This document shows, piece after piece, positions 52,267-60,916 of a DNA stretch of 64,000 nucleotides. Numbering within the stretch: position 1 is the stretch's first letter; each line of letters begins with the position of its first letter. The notes beneath the pieces are model-generated. The model was not told the DNA's origin, did not search any database, and was given only the letters and a program-made list of their open reading frames with translations. Both the position numbers and the translations under genes were made by a program. The stretch is from assembly GCA_902775485.1 (NCBI GenBank), contig CACYMJ010000010.1, positions 1-64,000 of the forward strand, in the 5' to 3' direction. This DNA is from an uncultured Lachnospiraceae bacterium (lineage in GTDB: Bacteria; Bacillota; Clostridia; Lachnospirales; Lachnospiraceae).

Positions 52267-54555
52267 ATGGCAGACGATCATTTAACCGAACTTATCCTTG
52301 ATGATGGTGCGTTTTCGGCACTGTCAGAACACCAGAGCCCCGAACAGTTGTATGAGGAGCTCATTTCGCGTGTAAAAAAATATCATCCTTCCGATGATAT
52401 CTCCCTTATAGAAAAAGCATATAATCTCGCGTATATGGCGCACAAGAATCAATTGCGCAAATCGGGAGAGCCGTATATCATACATCCCCTGTCGGTAGCC
52501 ATCATTCTTGCCGAACTTCAGCTGGACAAGGAAACGATAGTATCGGGCATACTTCATGATGTCGTTGAGGATACGATCATTACCGATGAACAGCTGCGCA
52601 TACAGTTTGGCAATTACGTTGCCCTTATAGTCGACGGAGTCACCAAACTCGAAAAGATCAAATATAACGGCGACAAATTGGAATATCAGGCAGAAAATCT
52701 TCGAAAGATGTTTCTGGCCATGGCTAAGGATATCAGGGTCATCATGGTCAAACTGGCGGACAGACTTCATAATATGCGTACGCTGCAATACCAGCCGCCG
52801 GAGCGTCAGATTGAGATAGCTAGGGAGACTATGGACATATATGCCCCGCTTGCCCAGCGCCTCGGTATTTCCAAGATGAAGGTTGAACTTGACGACCTGT
52901 CGCTTAAATACCTTGAACCTGAGGTATACTACGACCTTGCGGATAAGATCAATATCAGAAGATCCGAGCGGGAGAAATACGTATCGGACATAGTAGAGGA
53001 TGTCAAAACCCACATCAAAAATGCCGGAATAGAGGCTACGATCGACGGACGTGTCAAGCATTTCATGTCCATTTACCGCAAGATGCTCAACCAGGACAAG
53101 ACGCTCGATCAGATATACGATCTGTTTGCGGTCAGGATAATCGTGAACACGATCCCGGACTGTTATGCCGCCCTCGGCGTCATTCATGAGATGTACAAGC
53201 CCATTCCGGGCCGCTTCAAAGACTATATAGCCATGCCCAAACCGAATATGTACCAGAGCCTTCATACGACTCTGATAGGACCGTCCGGCCGTCCTTTTGA
53301 GATCCAGATAAGGACACATGAGATGCACAGGACAGCGGAATACGGTATCGCCGCCCATTGGAAATACAAGGAAAGTTCCGACGGCAAGAGGGTCGAGGAG
53401 TCTGAAGCCGAAAAAATGAGCTGGCTGAGACAGATACTGGAATGGCAGGTCAATCTTTCCGATAACAAGGAATTTCTCAATACTTTAAAATCGGATCTGG
53501 AGCTTTATTCTGATACGGTATACTGCTTTACGCCGACCGGTGACGTAAAAACCCTTCCTGCCGGATCCAATCCCATCGATTTTGCGTATGCGATCCATTC
53601 GGCAGTCGGAAACCAGATGGTCGGTGCACGTGTTAACGGCCAGCTTGCCACGATCAATTACAAGATCCAGAACGGCGACCGCATAGAGATCATAACAAGC
53701 CAGAATTCAAGGGGACCGAGTCGTGACTGGCTGGGGCTGGTAAGATCCAATCAGGCCAAGACCAAGATCAATCAATGGTTCAAAAAAGAGCTTAAGGATG
53801 ATAACATACAGAAGGGCAAGGAACTGCTTCTTGCGTTCTGTAAGGCCAACAACATAGATTCGTCCCAGATAATGATCCCGCAGTATATGAACGCCATTAT
53901 GGCAAAATACGGGTTTAGGGACTGGGATGCCGTTCAGGCGGCCGTAGGACACGGAGGCCTTCGTGAAGGTCAGATCATCAACAGGATGAAGGAACTTTAC
54001 GACAGGGACCATCCTCATATCATCTCGGATGAGGAACTGATAGAGGACGTAAACGAAGCCGGCAGCCATAAAAGACTCACTGTCCGCAAGAGCGGAGGCG
54101 TTGCCGTACAGGGAACGGACGATCTGGCGGTAAGGTTTTCAAAGTGCTGCAGTCCCATACCGGGTGACGAGATAGTCGGATATGTTACGAGAGGAAGAGG
54201 CGTTTCCATACACAGAACGGACTGCGTAAACATCATCTCTCTTCCGGAGGACGAAAGGGCCAGACTCATAGAAGCCGTATGGGAAACGGATGAACATGAG
54301 GATGCCGGCCGGGAAAAATACGAGACAGGCATACGTATATTTACCGAGGACAGACAGGGACTTCTGGCGGATCTGACGCGCTTCTTGACCGACAAGGGCG
54401 TCAGTATACTGAACATGAACGTAAGGACGAGCAAATCCGGCACGGCTACGATAGAACTTGCATTTTCCACTTCGGGCAAGGACGAGCTGCGGGATGTTGT
54501 TGAAAAGATTAGAACGATAAACGGTGTATTGGATATAGAAAGGACATCGGGCTGA
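52267..54555 (+). CDS. rel: Bifunctional (p)ppGpp synthetase/hydrolase (Rel/SpoT type)
   Basis: This 762-residue RSH protein has all the usual domains. The HD hydrolase has HDVVEDT with His97-Asp98. The synthetase has GRVKHFMSIYRKM, DLFAVRIIV and YQSLHTTLIG. A TGS domain lies near residues 415-475 (VYCFTPTGDVKTLPAGSNPIDFAY), the Cys-rich linker region is FSKCCSPIPGDEIVGY, and the C-terminal ACT domain covers about residues 685-760. Intact HD and synthetase motifs mean it both makes and degrades (p)ppGpp under amino-acid starvation. The stop overlaps the start of the MBL gene by one base, indicating coupling. Confidence 0.97.
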   Translation: MADDHLTELILDDGAFSALSEHQSPEQLYEELISRVKKYHPSDDISLIEKAYNLAYMAHKNQLRKSGEPYIIHPLSVAIILAELQLDKETIVSGILHDVVEDTIITDEQLRIQFGNYVALIVDGVTKLEKIKYNGDKLEYQAENLRKMFLAMAKDIRVIMVKLADRLHNMRTLQYQPPERQIEIARETMDIYAPLAQRLGISKMKVELDDLSLKYLEPEVYYDLADKINIRRSEREKYVSDIVEDVKTHIKNAGIEATIDGRVKHFMSIYRKMLNQDKTLDQIYDLFAVRIIVNTIPDCYAALGVIHEMYKPIPGRFKDYIAMPKPNMYQSLHTTLIGPSGRPFEIQIRTHEMHRTAEYGIAAHWKYKESSDGKRVEESEAEKMSWLRQILEWQVNLSDNKEFLNTLKSDLELYSDTVYCFTPTGDVKTLPAGSNPIDFAYAIHSAVGNQMVGARVNGQLATINYKIQNGDRIEIITSQNSRGPSRDWLGLVRSNQAKTKINQWFKKELKDDNIQKGKELLLAFCKANNIDSSQIMIPQYMNAIMAKYGFRDWDAVQAAVGHGGLREGQIINRMKELYDRDHPHIISDEELIEDVNEAGSHKRLTVRKSGGVAVQGTDDLAVRFSKCCSPIPGDEIVGYVTRGRGVSIHRTDCVNIISLPEDERARLIEAVWETDEHEDAGREKYETGIRIFTEDRQGLLADLTRFLTDKGVSILNMNVRTSKSGTATIELAFSTSGKDELRDVVEKIRTINGVLDIERTSG

Positions 54556-55181
54556 TGGGAGATATCAAAGTCGGGAGAATGATCCTGGGAATGGTTGAGA
54601 CAAACTGCTATTTCGTGTATGACGATGAGTCCAAAGAGACTGTCGTGATCGATCCGGCAAAAAACGGTCTGTACGACAAGCTGAGCGCAAACGGTCTTAA
54701 GGTCTGCGCCGTATTGCTGACACACGGACACTTCGATCATATCATGGGTGTGCATGAACTTACCGAAAGATCGGGTGCGAAGCTGTATGCTCTTGCAGCC
54801 GAGGATGAACTGTGCCGCAACTCATATCTTAATGCATCGGATCAGATCAGGAGGCCGTATACGGTGGAACCCGATATACTCCTGTTGGATTCACAGGAGT
54901 TTGAAGCAGCCGGCATAAAGTTTAAAACCGTGGCAACTCCGGGACATACGCTCGGAAGCTGCTGTTACTATATCGAGAGCAAAAAGTGGCTCTTTTCCGG
55001 AGATACTCTGTTTTGCGGTTCTATAGGCCGAAGTGATCTTCCTACCGGAAACGGAGAGCAGATAATGGAAAGCGTGCAGATGATCGTTGATACATTTGAC
55101 GCTGATGTCAAGGTATATCCCGGACACGGAGATGTTACGACCATCGGTGAAGAAAAGGCGCATAATCCCTTTTGTTCCTAA
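54555..55181 (+). CDS. Glyoxalase-II-like MBL-fold hydrolase
   Basis: This 208-residue single-domain protein has LTHGHFDHIMG, TPGHTLGSCCYY, SGDTLFCGSIGRSDLPTG and YPGHGDVTTIGEEKAHNPF. These are the full metal-ligand set of the YcbL/glyoxalase II group. The gene sits between rel and hemZ; in many Firmicutes an MBL gene follows rel in the same way. Substrate is probably a thioester such as S-lactoyl-glutathione or a bacillithiol-type analogue, but that cannot be read from the sequence. Confidence 0.9.
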   Translation: MGDIKVGRMILGMVETNCYFVYDDESKETVVIDPAKNGLYDKLSANGLKVCAVLLTHGHFDHIMGVHELTERSGAKLYALAAEDELCRNSYLNASDQIRRPYTVEPDILLLDSQEFEAAGIKFKTVATPGHTLGSCCYYIESKKWLFSGDTLFCGSIGRSDLPTGNGEQIMESVQMIVDTFDADVKVYPGHGDVTTIGEEKAHNPFCS

Positions 55182-55223
55182 GCCTATGGGGGTACTGGGC
55201 CGTTTTTACAAAGGGAAAAAACT

Positions 55224-56678
55224 ATGAAGGTATGCGTCAACAGTCAGGGATTTTCCTACGATGTCCATTCGATTGTCAAGGCATTTTACCCGGAAGAGGA
55301 AGTAGCCATCGTTGTATCGGATGATGATCCCGAAGCGGATCTGACGGTATTTGTATCATGCGGGGACGTTCCGAAAGATGATACGACATCCGGATATGTG
55401 AAGGTTGAAAATACGCAGGGTGCGGGACGCGTTGAAAGATACGAAGAGTATCGGGAGCTTACAAGACCGCTCGTTAAAAACCTGCTTAAGAGAAATCTGT
55501 ATGAAGTCCTTGCATCCGTAAGCGGCAGAACGCTCCCGTGGGGGACGATGACAGGGATCAGGCCCGTTAAGGTCCCGATGAAGCTCATCCGTCAAAATGA
55601 GGATGACGGGAGGATCCTTGAATATCTGAAAAGCGTTTATTACTGCTCGGACAGGAAAGCACGCCTTGCGATCGAGATAGCGCACCGGGAGAAAAAGATC
55701 CTTGACGGATTGAATGAAAACGGTTTTTCGCTGTATGTGGGCATTCCGTTCTGCCCGACCACATGTCTTTATTGTTCCTTTACTTCATTTCCGATCTCTT
55801 CGTGGAAAGAGCGTACGGACGATTATCTGGCCGCACTGAAAAAGGAACTTGATTTTTTTGCGGGCTATTACAGCGGAAGATGCGTTGACAGCATATATAT
55901 CGGAGGAGGGACTCCGACAACGCTTACACGGTCACAGCTGGAGGATCTGACGGGATATATCCGCAGGAGTTTTGATCTGTCTCATCTGCAGGAATTTACC
56001 GTGGAGGCCGGAAGACCTGACAGCATAACCGCGGAAAAACTTGAGGCATTATCCGCGGCAGGTGTGGGGCGGATATCGATAAATCCCCAGACGATGAACG
56101 ACAAAACGCTAAGGCTTATCGGACGCAGACATTCGGTAGATGATGTTTACAGGGCTTTTGAGGCAGCAAGGAATGCCGGGTTTGATAATATAAACACCGA
56201 CCTGATACTTGGCCTTCCGGGCGAGGACGAGGCGGATGTGGCAAACACCCTTGCTTGCATCGGAAAACTTGCACCCGAGAGTGTTACGATACACTCCCTG
56301 GCAATAAAAAGAGCGGCAAACATGCATGAGTTCCTGACAAAGCATGCGGACATAAAAAGCCGCAACAGCGCAGAAATGATGGATATGGCCGCCGGATATG
56401 CCCGCAGCCATGACCTGCTGCCGTATTATCTGTACCGACAGAAGAACATGAGCGGAAACTACGAAAACACCGGATATGCAAGGGATGGCTGCTTCGGTAT
56501 ATACAACATCGCCATCATGGAGGAGACGACGGATATAGCGGCTGCCGGCGCCGGAACGATATCCAAAAGGGTATTTGCCAAAGATAGGATAGAGCGGTGC
56601 GATAACGTCAAGGATGTCGCACTTTATATAGACCGGATCGATGAAATGATCGAAAAAAAGAAAAAACTGTTTAGTTAA
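55224..56678 (+). CDS. hemZ: Radical-SAM coproporphyrinogen dehydrogenase-like protein HemZ
   Basis: The 484-residue protein has a ~165-residue N-terminal domain specific to HemZ (RNLYEVLASVSGRTLPWGTMTGIRPVK). The radical-SAM motif follows: CPTTCLYCSF supplies the three Cys that bind the 4Fe-4S cluster. Further motifs are YIGGGTPTTL, EFTVEAGRPDSIT, RISINPQTM and NTDLILGLPGE. HemZ/HemN-like proteins oxidise coproporphyrinogen III, although in anaerobes lacking heme synthesis the role is uncertain. It is between the MBL gene and hisS, with gaps of 42 and 11 bp. Confidence 0.93.
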   Translation: MKVCVNSQGFSYDVHSIVKAFYPEEEVAIVVSDDDPEADLTVFVSCGDVPKDDTTSGYVKVENTQGAGRVERYEEYRELTRPLVKNLLKRNLYEVLASVSGRTLPWGTMTGIRPVKVPMKLIRQNEDDGRILEYLKSVYYCSDRKARLAIEIAHREKKILDGLNENGFSLYVGIPFCPTTCLYCSFTSFPISSWKERTDDYLAALKKELDFFAGYYSGRCVDSIYIGGGTPTTLTRSQLEDLTGYIRRSFDLSHLQEFTVEAGRPDSITAEKLEALSAAGVGRISINPQTMNDKTLRLIGRRHSVDDVYRAFEAARNAGFDNINTDLILGLPGEDEADVANTLACIGKLAPESVTIHSLAIKRAANMHEFLTKHADIKSRNSAEMMDMAAGYARSHDLLPYYLYRQKNMSGNYENTGYARDGCFGIYNIAIMEETTDIAAAGAGTISKRVFAKDRIERCDNVKDVALYIDRIDEMIEKKKKLFS

Positions 56679-56689
56679 AGGGGAAAGAA

Positions 56690-57958
56690 ATGTCACTGAT
56701 CAAAAAACCTACAACGGGAATGAAGGACATACTGCCTGCGGAAATGCAGATCAGGGATTATGTCACAGCACTAGTAAAGGAGACTTACAAGACTTTCGGG
56801 TTTACTCCGATAGAGACTCCGGCCGTGGAGCATATCGAAAACCTTTTAAGCCGCCAGGGCGGAGAGAATGAAAAGCTTATATTCAAGATATTAAAAAGGG
56901 GAGAAAAGCTTGTGCTCGGGCCGGATATTGCTGAAGACGACCTGGCTGATTCGGGACTTCGCTATGACCTGACCGTGCCGCTTTCAAGATTTTATGCGAA
57001 TCATGCATCGGAGCTTCCCTCACCTTTCAAAGCTCTTCAGATAGGCCCCGTGTGGCGTGCGGACCGTCCGCAGAAGGGACGCTTCCGCCAGTTTGTGCAG
57101 TGCGATATCGATATACTCGGGGATGCAACAAACCTTGCCGAGATCGAGCTTATCACGGCAACGACAACACTGCTCGGAAAACTGGATTTTAAGGATTTTA
57201 CGGTCAGGATCAATGACAGGCGTATCCTGAAAGCGATGGCTTCATACAGCGGATTTGCCGAGGAAGATTACGACAGGGTGTTCATTATCCTTGACAAGAT
57301 GGATAAGATAGGCCTTGACGGCGTAAGGAGCGAACTCGAATCAAACGGTTTTGACAAAGATACCGTGGACAGATACACGGCACTGTTTGCCGCGGATATG
57401 TCGGGAGAGGATGCGATCGAAAAACTTGACGCATCATTGGGCAGCCACCTCCCCGAAGGCTGCGCCGAGGGACTTAAAGGCATCATGGAAAGCGTTGAAA
57501 GGGTAAAGCGCGCCGATTTTAACATAGTGTTTGACCCCACATTGGTACGCGGAATGTCATATTATACGGGAACGATCTTCGAGATAACGATGAACGAGTT
57601 CGGATCGAGCGTTGCCGGCGGCGGCAGATACGATGAGATGATCGGAAGGTTTACCGGAAACAAAGTGTGTGCATGCGGATTTTCCATAGGTTTTGAGAGG
57701 ATAATCACGATCCTGATGGACAAAAACTTCGTTCCGCCTGCATCGGGAGAGCGGTATGCATTTCTAATCGAGAAGGGCGCATCGGGCGATTTTATCGCAT
57801 CCGTGATGGAACAGGCCGCAAAACTGCGTGAGAGTGGAGCGAGCGTTCTGGTATCGATGATGAACAAAAATAAGAAGTTTCAGAAGGAACAACTTGAAAA
57901 TGACGGGTTTATCGCTGATAATATAAAAGAGTTTTATCATTCCGATTTTAAGAACTAG
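56690..57958 (+). CDS. hisS: Histidyl-tRNA synthetase
   Basis: This 422-residue class II synthetase has the usual landmarks: GMKDILPAEM, motif 2 with GPVWRADRPQKGRFRQFVQCD, the histidine-specific LVRGMSYYTGTIFEI, GGRYDEMIGRF and motif 3 CGFSIGFERI. The C-terminal anticodon-binding domain covers about residues 330-422 and is slightly short. It charges tRNA-His with ATP. GGGGAAAG precedes the ATG. No T-box leader is present, so it is probably expressed from upstream in the rel-hemZ run. Confidence 0.97.
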   Translation: MSLIKKPTTGMKDILPAEMQIRDYVTALVKETYKTFGFTPIETPAVEHIENLLSRQGGENEKLIFKILKRGEKLVLGPDIAEDDLADSGLRYDLTVPLSRFYANHASELPSPFKALQIGPVWRADRPQKGRFRQFVQCDIDILGDATNLAEIELITATTTLLGKLDFKDFTVRINDRRILKAMASYSGFAEEDYDRVFIILDKMDKIGLDGVRSELESNGFDKDTVDRYTALFAADMSGEDAIEKLDASLGSHLPEGCAEGLKGIMESVERVKRADFNIVFDPTLVRGMSYYTGTIFEITMNEFGSSVAGGGRYDEMIGRFTGNKVCACGFSIGFERIITILMDKNFVPPASGERYAFLIEKGASGDFIASVMEQAAKLRESGASVLVSMMNKNKKFQKEQLENDGFIADNIKEFYHSDFKN

Positions 57959-57981
57959 AGTACTTACGGACCGGAGGACTT

Positions 57982-59499
57982 ATGAAATACTGTAAAAAAT
58001 GCGGTATGCTGCTTGAGGATACACACGTTCACTGCATCAGATGCGGTGCCGATGTGACAAAGGCCGAAAACGTGTCGATGTATCCGATAGAGGTTATGGA
58101 GACGATCGAGGAAGAGAACGAGCGCAAGAAGGCATCGGGTAAGATAGTTGCGATGATAATCGGTCTTGTAGCCGTTCTTACGGTTCTTGTCATCTTGTTT
58201 TTAAACGGTATCGGAGGAGGTGCCATACCTTCGAAGAAACCGGAAGAGAAAAAACCGGATGAAAGCGTGGAGACGGTCGCCACAGAACAGGAAGAAGTTG
58301 CCGAGGAGCCTGAGAGTACCGTCGAGAGCGTTCCTGAGGCTGAGGCAACCCCTGCCCCGTCCGATCGGAAGGTTAAGGACGACAAGGGACGATATTATGA
58401 TTTCGTTGAAGAAAAGGATGATGCCGGGAACGTGATATTTACGGCAGTCCTGCCCGAGGATCTGACGGAGCGTGAAATGTACAGGGATTATGAAGGCTAC
58501 AGCTCCAGGTACCCGTTTTCGATAAACTATACGGCATCGACGAAAGAGAATGATGTCAGGTTCACATATCTGTCCCCGAGACAGCTGTGGTACAAGATCA
58601 GTGAAAAGGGCAAGAGCCGCAGCGATGAAATGGACATGACCAATTACATGACCTATTTCAAGTATGACGGTCCGAAGAGTTATCTCGATCCGCTTCTTGC
58701 GAGGAGTTATTCGGGGGCGAAGATCGAGCTGAAAAACGAAACGGATGTATCCGAACAGATGACGGCAAAGCTTGAGGAACTGGCCAAGGCAAGGGACAAT
58801 GAACTGCTGTCAAAGACCGGTGACTACGCACATATCGGAGAAGGCACCACATACGCTTTTATGGACAGTGAGTTCTCCGCAAAAATGTATGAATATGAGA
58901 TCACGCTCAAGGACAAGAACGTTCTGCTTTGCAAATACGTTGTTCCGTCGATGGCACACCACGTAACATATGCCAACAGCGACTCAAACGATATGGGTGA
59001 TCTGACCGAATGGTACAATTTCGCCATAATATGCTTTGAGACGGGAAACGACATAGAATACGAGGATTACGAGGATGCATTCGATCTGTTCGTGGCAAAC
59101 GCGCTTCCTACGGACCTGTTCATGTATATTAACGAAAGTTACGGCAAGGAGATAGAAAAGGCCGTGGCAGCGGAAGAGGAGCCCGAACCGCTTGATGCGG
59201 CCCGCCTTAAGAAATACGGATCCGAGTTTTCGTCTTCGACAAAGATCGACGATTTTGACTCAAAGGTCATGGATATTTTAAGAAGCGCCGGGAAACAGGC
59301 ATTTAAGGGGCAGAACGTGACGATCTATTCATCGGATGACGATAAGGTCGCATTTTATGACAGTGCTAAACAAAAGGTATTCCTGTCAACGGATGAGAAG
59401 GAGTATCCGGGAGATTCGTTCGAGGAGCTTAAAGCTGCGGCCGGATCGGACCAGCCGGCTGATACACAGGAAGATACCGAAGAAAATACACAGGATTAA
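57982..59499 (+). CDS. Zinc-ribbon, single-pass membrane protein of unknown function
   Basis: Residues 1-~25 form a zinc ribbon (MKYCKKCGMLLEDTHVHCIRCGAD, four Cys). One transmembrane helix follows at about 53-77, then an acidic Pro/Glu linker (about 80-130) and a ~370-residue extracytoplasmic region with mixed strands and helices. No catalytic motif is seen. Cytoplasmic zinc-ribbon/TM/extracellular layouts are common in Lachnospiraceae envelope proteins of unknown role. GGAGGA lies before the ATG. It is followed 12 bp later by another zinc-ribbon membrane protein, so the pair may act together. Confidence 0.75.
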   Translation: MKYCKKCGMLLEDTHVHCIRCGADVTKAENVSMYPIEVMETIEEENERKKASGKIVAMIIGLVAVLTVLVILFLNGIGGGAIPSKKPEEKKPDESVETVATEQEEVAEEPESTVESVPEAEATPAPSDRKVKDDKGRYYDFVEEKDDAGNVIFTAVLPEDLTEREMYRDYEGYSSRYPFSINYTASTKENDVRFTYLSPRQLWYKISEKGKSRSDEMDMTNYMTYFKYDGPKSYLDPLLARSYSGAKIELKNETDVSEQMTAKLEELAKARDNELLSKTGDYAHIGEGTTYAFMDSEFSAKMYEYEITLKDKNVLLCKYVVPSMAHHVTYANSDSNDMGDLTEWYNFAIICFETGNDIEYEDYEDAFDLFVANALPTDLFMYINESYGKEIEKAVAAEEEPEPLDAARLKKYGSEFSSSTKIDDFDSKVMDILRSAGKQAFKGQNVTIYSSDDDKVAFYDSAKQKVFLSTDEKEYPGDSFEELKAAAGSDQPADTQEDTEENTQD

Positions 59500-59511
59500 C
59501 GGAGATTTGAT

Positions 59512-60618
59512 ATGGCAGATTATGATGAGATTATGAACGCTGAAAAAGTTGACACCATGAAGGCTACCGACAGGAAGTGTCCCCAGTGCGGAGCCACGAT
59601 GGATTTCGATCCCAAGACCGGCGGCCTGTACTGCCCGTACTGCGGCTATCACGAAGAGATAAAGGCCGAGAATTCACAGGGCGAGAGTGTGGCCAGCGAG
59701 CAGGATTTTGCCTCGGCTGAGCATACGGGAAACTGTGACTGGGGCGTTGCCCAGAAGACCGTAACATGTAAGTCGTGCGGTGCCGTTTCGGTTTACGATT
59801 CGCTTACCGTAGCCAATGAGTGCCCGTACTGCGGCTCCAATCAGGTCATGGAAGCAAACGATGTACAGACAATGGCACCGAACGGAGTTGTACTCTTTAA
59901 GGTAACATCGGCCCAGGCAGGTGAGAAGTTCACCAACTGGATCAAACATAAATGGTTCGCACCCAGGGCGGCAAAGCAGAGCGCCAAGGCGGAAAACTTC
60001 AAGGGAATATATCTTCCGTTCTGGACATTTGATGCCGATACGGTAACGGAGTATACTGCGGAATACGGTATTGACCGTACGGTGGGAAGCGGTGACAAGC
60101 AAAGGACCGTAACCGACTGGCACAGGACATCGGGAACACATAATGAGTTCATCGACGATCAGCTGGTTGCCGGTACCGGTGATCAGAATGTCACAATGCT
60201 TCGTAAGGTGGAACCCTTTGATACAAAGGACAACAAATCATACAAGCCCGAGTATCTTGCGGGATTTTTGGCGGAGCGATACTCGATAGGACTTAAGGAT
60301 GCCTGGGAGAAGGCCAAGGAATTCATTAAACAGCGTTTAAGGTCCGCGATAGAGAGCGAGGTAAGAAGCCGTCACAATGCCGATCATGTCAGAAGTTATA
60401 ACGGCAGCACGACATTTTCGAATATCACTTATAAATATCTGATGCTTCCCGTGTGGATGTCGGCATTTAAATATAACGGCAAGACATACCAGTTCATGGT
60501 AAACGGACAGTCCGGAAAGGTCGGTGGAGATTATCCGATATCGCCTTGGCGCGTAGCGCTGGCGATCCTGATAGCGATCGTGATCATCGCCGTGCTGTAC
60601 ATGCTCACGTCGGGCTAA
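59512..60618 (+). CDS. Double zinc-ribbon protein with C-terminal membrane anchor
   Basis: Two TFIIB-like zinc ribbons occur (CPQCGATMDFDPKTGGLYCPYCG at about residues 24-46, and CKSCGAVSVYDSLTVANECPYCG at about 84-107). A ~200-residue soluble domain follows with KGIYLPFWTFDADTVTEYTAEYG. A terminal helix (SPWRVALAILIAIVIIAVLYML) anchors the 368-residue protein, leaving the bulk in the cytoplasm. This matches the 'TFIIB-type zinc ribbon-containing protein' family of clostridia, whose function is unknown to me. GGAG precedes the ATG; the stop is 7 bp before the -35 of the scfA promoter. Confidence 0.8.
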   Translation: MADYDEIMNAEKVDTMKATDRKCPQCGATMDFDPKTGGLYCPYCGYHEEIKAENSQGESVASEQDFASAEHTGNCDWGVAQKTVTCKSCGAVSVYDSLTVANECPYCGSNQVMEANDVQTMAPNGVVLFKVTSAQAGEKFTNWIKHKWFAPRAAKQSAKAENFKGIYLPFWTFDADTVTEYTAEYGIDRTVGSGDKQRTVTDWHRTSGTHNEFIDDQLVAGTGDQNVTMLRKVEPFDTKDNKSYKPEYLAGFLAERYSIGLKDAWEKAKEFIKQRLRSAIESEVRSRHNADHVRSYNGSTTFSNITYKYLMLPVWMSAFKYNGKTYQFMVNGQSGKVGGDYPISPWRVALAILIAIVIIAVLYMLTSG

Positions 60619-60625
60619 AAAAATC

Positions 60626-60654
60626 TTTTCAACATATTGCGCTTATGGTATAAT
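60626..60654 (+). promoter_or_regulatory. Sigma-A type promoter for scfA-scfB
   Basis: TTTTCA at 60626-60631, exactly 17 bp of spacer and a consensus TATAAT at 60649-60654, 35 bp before the scfA ATG. Confidence 0.65.
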
Positions 60655-60689
60655 CTGTCAGGATTGAGAACAACTACTGGAGGAATATG

Positions 60690-60833
60690 ATGAAACATAT
60701 CAAAACTTTACAGACCAGAAACCTTAAGAAGTCAGTTAAAAAGGGCGGATGCGGCGAGTGCCAGACATCATGCCAGAGTGCCTGCAAGACATCATGCACG
60801 GTAGGTAACCAGAGCTGCGAAAAGGCTCAGTAA
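60690..60833 (+). CDS. scfA: SCIFF ranthipeptide precursor (six Cys in forty-five residues)
   Basis: This 47-residue peptide begins MKHIKTLQTRNLKKSVKKGG and continues with six cysteines in C-x2-C, C-x3-C, C-x3-C type spacing (core from CGEC to QSC) before the end EKAQ. That is the conserved SCIFF family of Clostridia. The cognate radical-SAM enzyme forms sulfur-to-carbon thioether crosslinks between Cys and nearby residues (ranthipeptide class). An ATG at 60687 directly precedes; GGAGGA at 60679-60684 can serve either. It lies 83 bp upstream of its maturase gene, with a hairpin between. The biological role of SCIFF is debated; quorum-type signalling has been proposed. Confidence 0.93.
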   Translation: MKHIKTLQTRNLKKSVKKGGCGECQTSCQSACKTSCTVGNQSCEKAQ

Positions 60834-60857
60834 GATCAGAACATATCGTATATCTTA

Positions 60858-60887
60858 CGAAAAAAGCTCTTAAAGGGGCTTTTTTCG
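60858..60887 (+). terminator. Hairpin between scfA and scfB
   Basis: CGAAAAAAGCTC (60858-60869) and GGGCTTTTTTCG (60876-60887) pair over 12 bp with one U-G wobble around TTAAAG; the right arm contains six T. It probably acts as a partial terminator, giving more precursor than maturase mRNA. Confidence 0.7.
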
Positions 60888-60916
60888 ACTGTTAATACGG
60901 ATAGAAAGCAGGAAAT

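Noticed and set aside
56640..56700. T-box leader before hisS
   Set aside because: Only 11 bp separate hemZ and hisS, with no room for a T-box structure.
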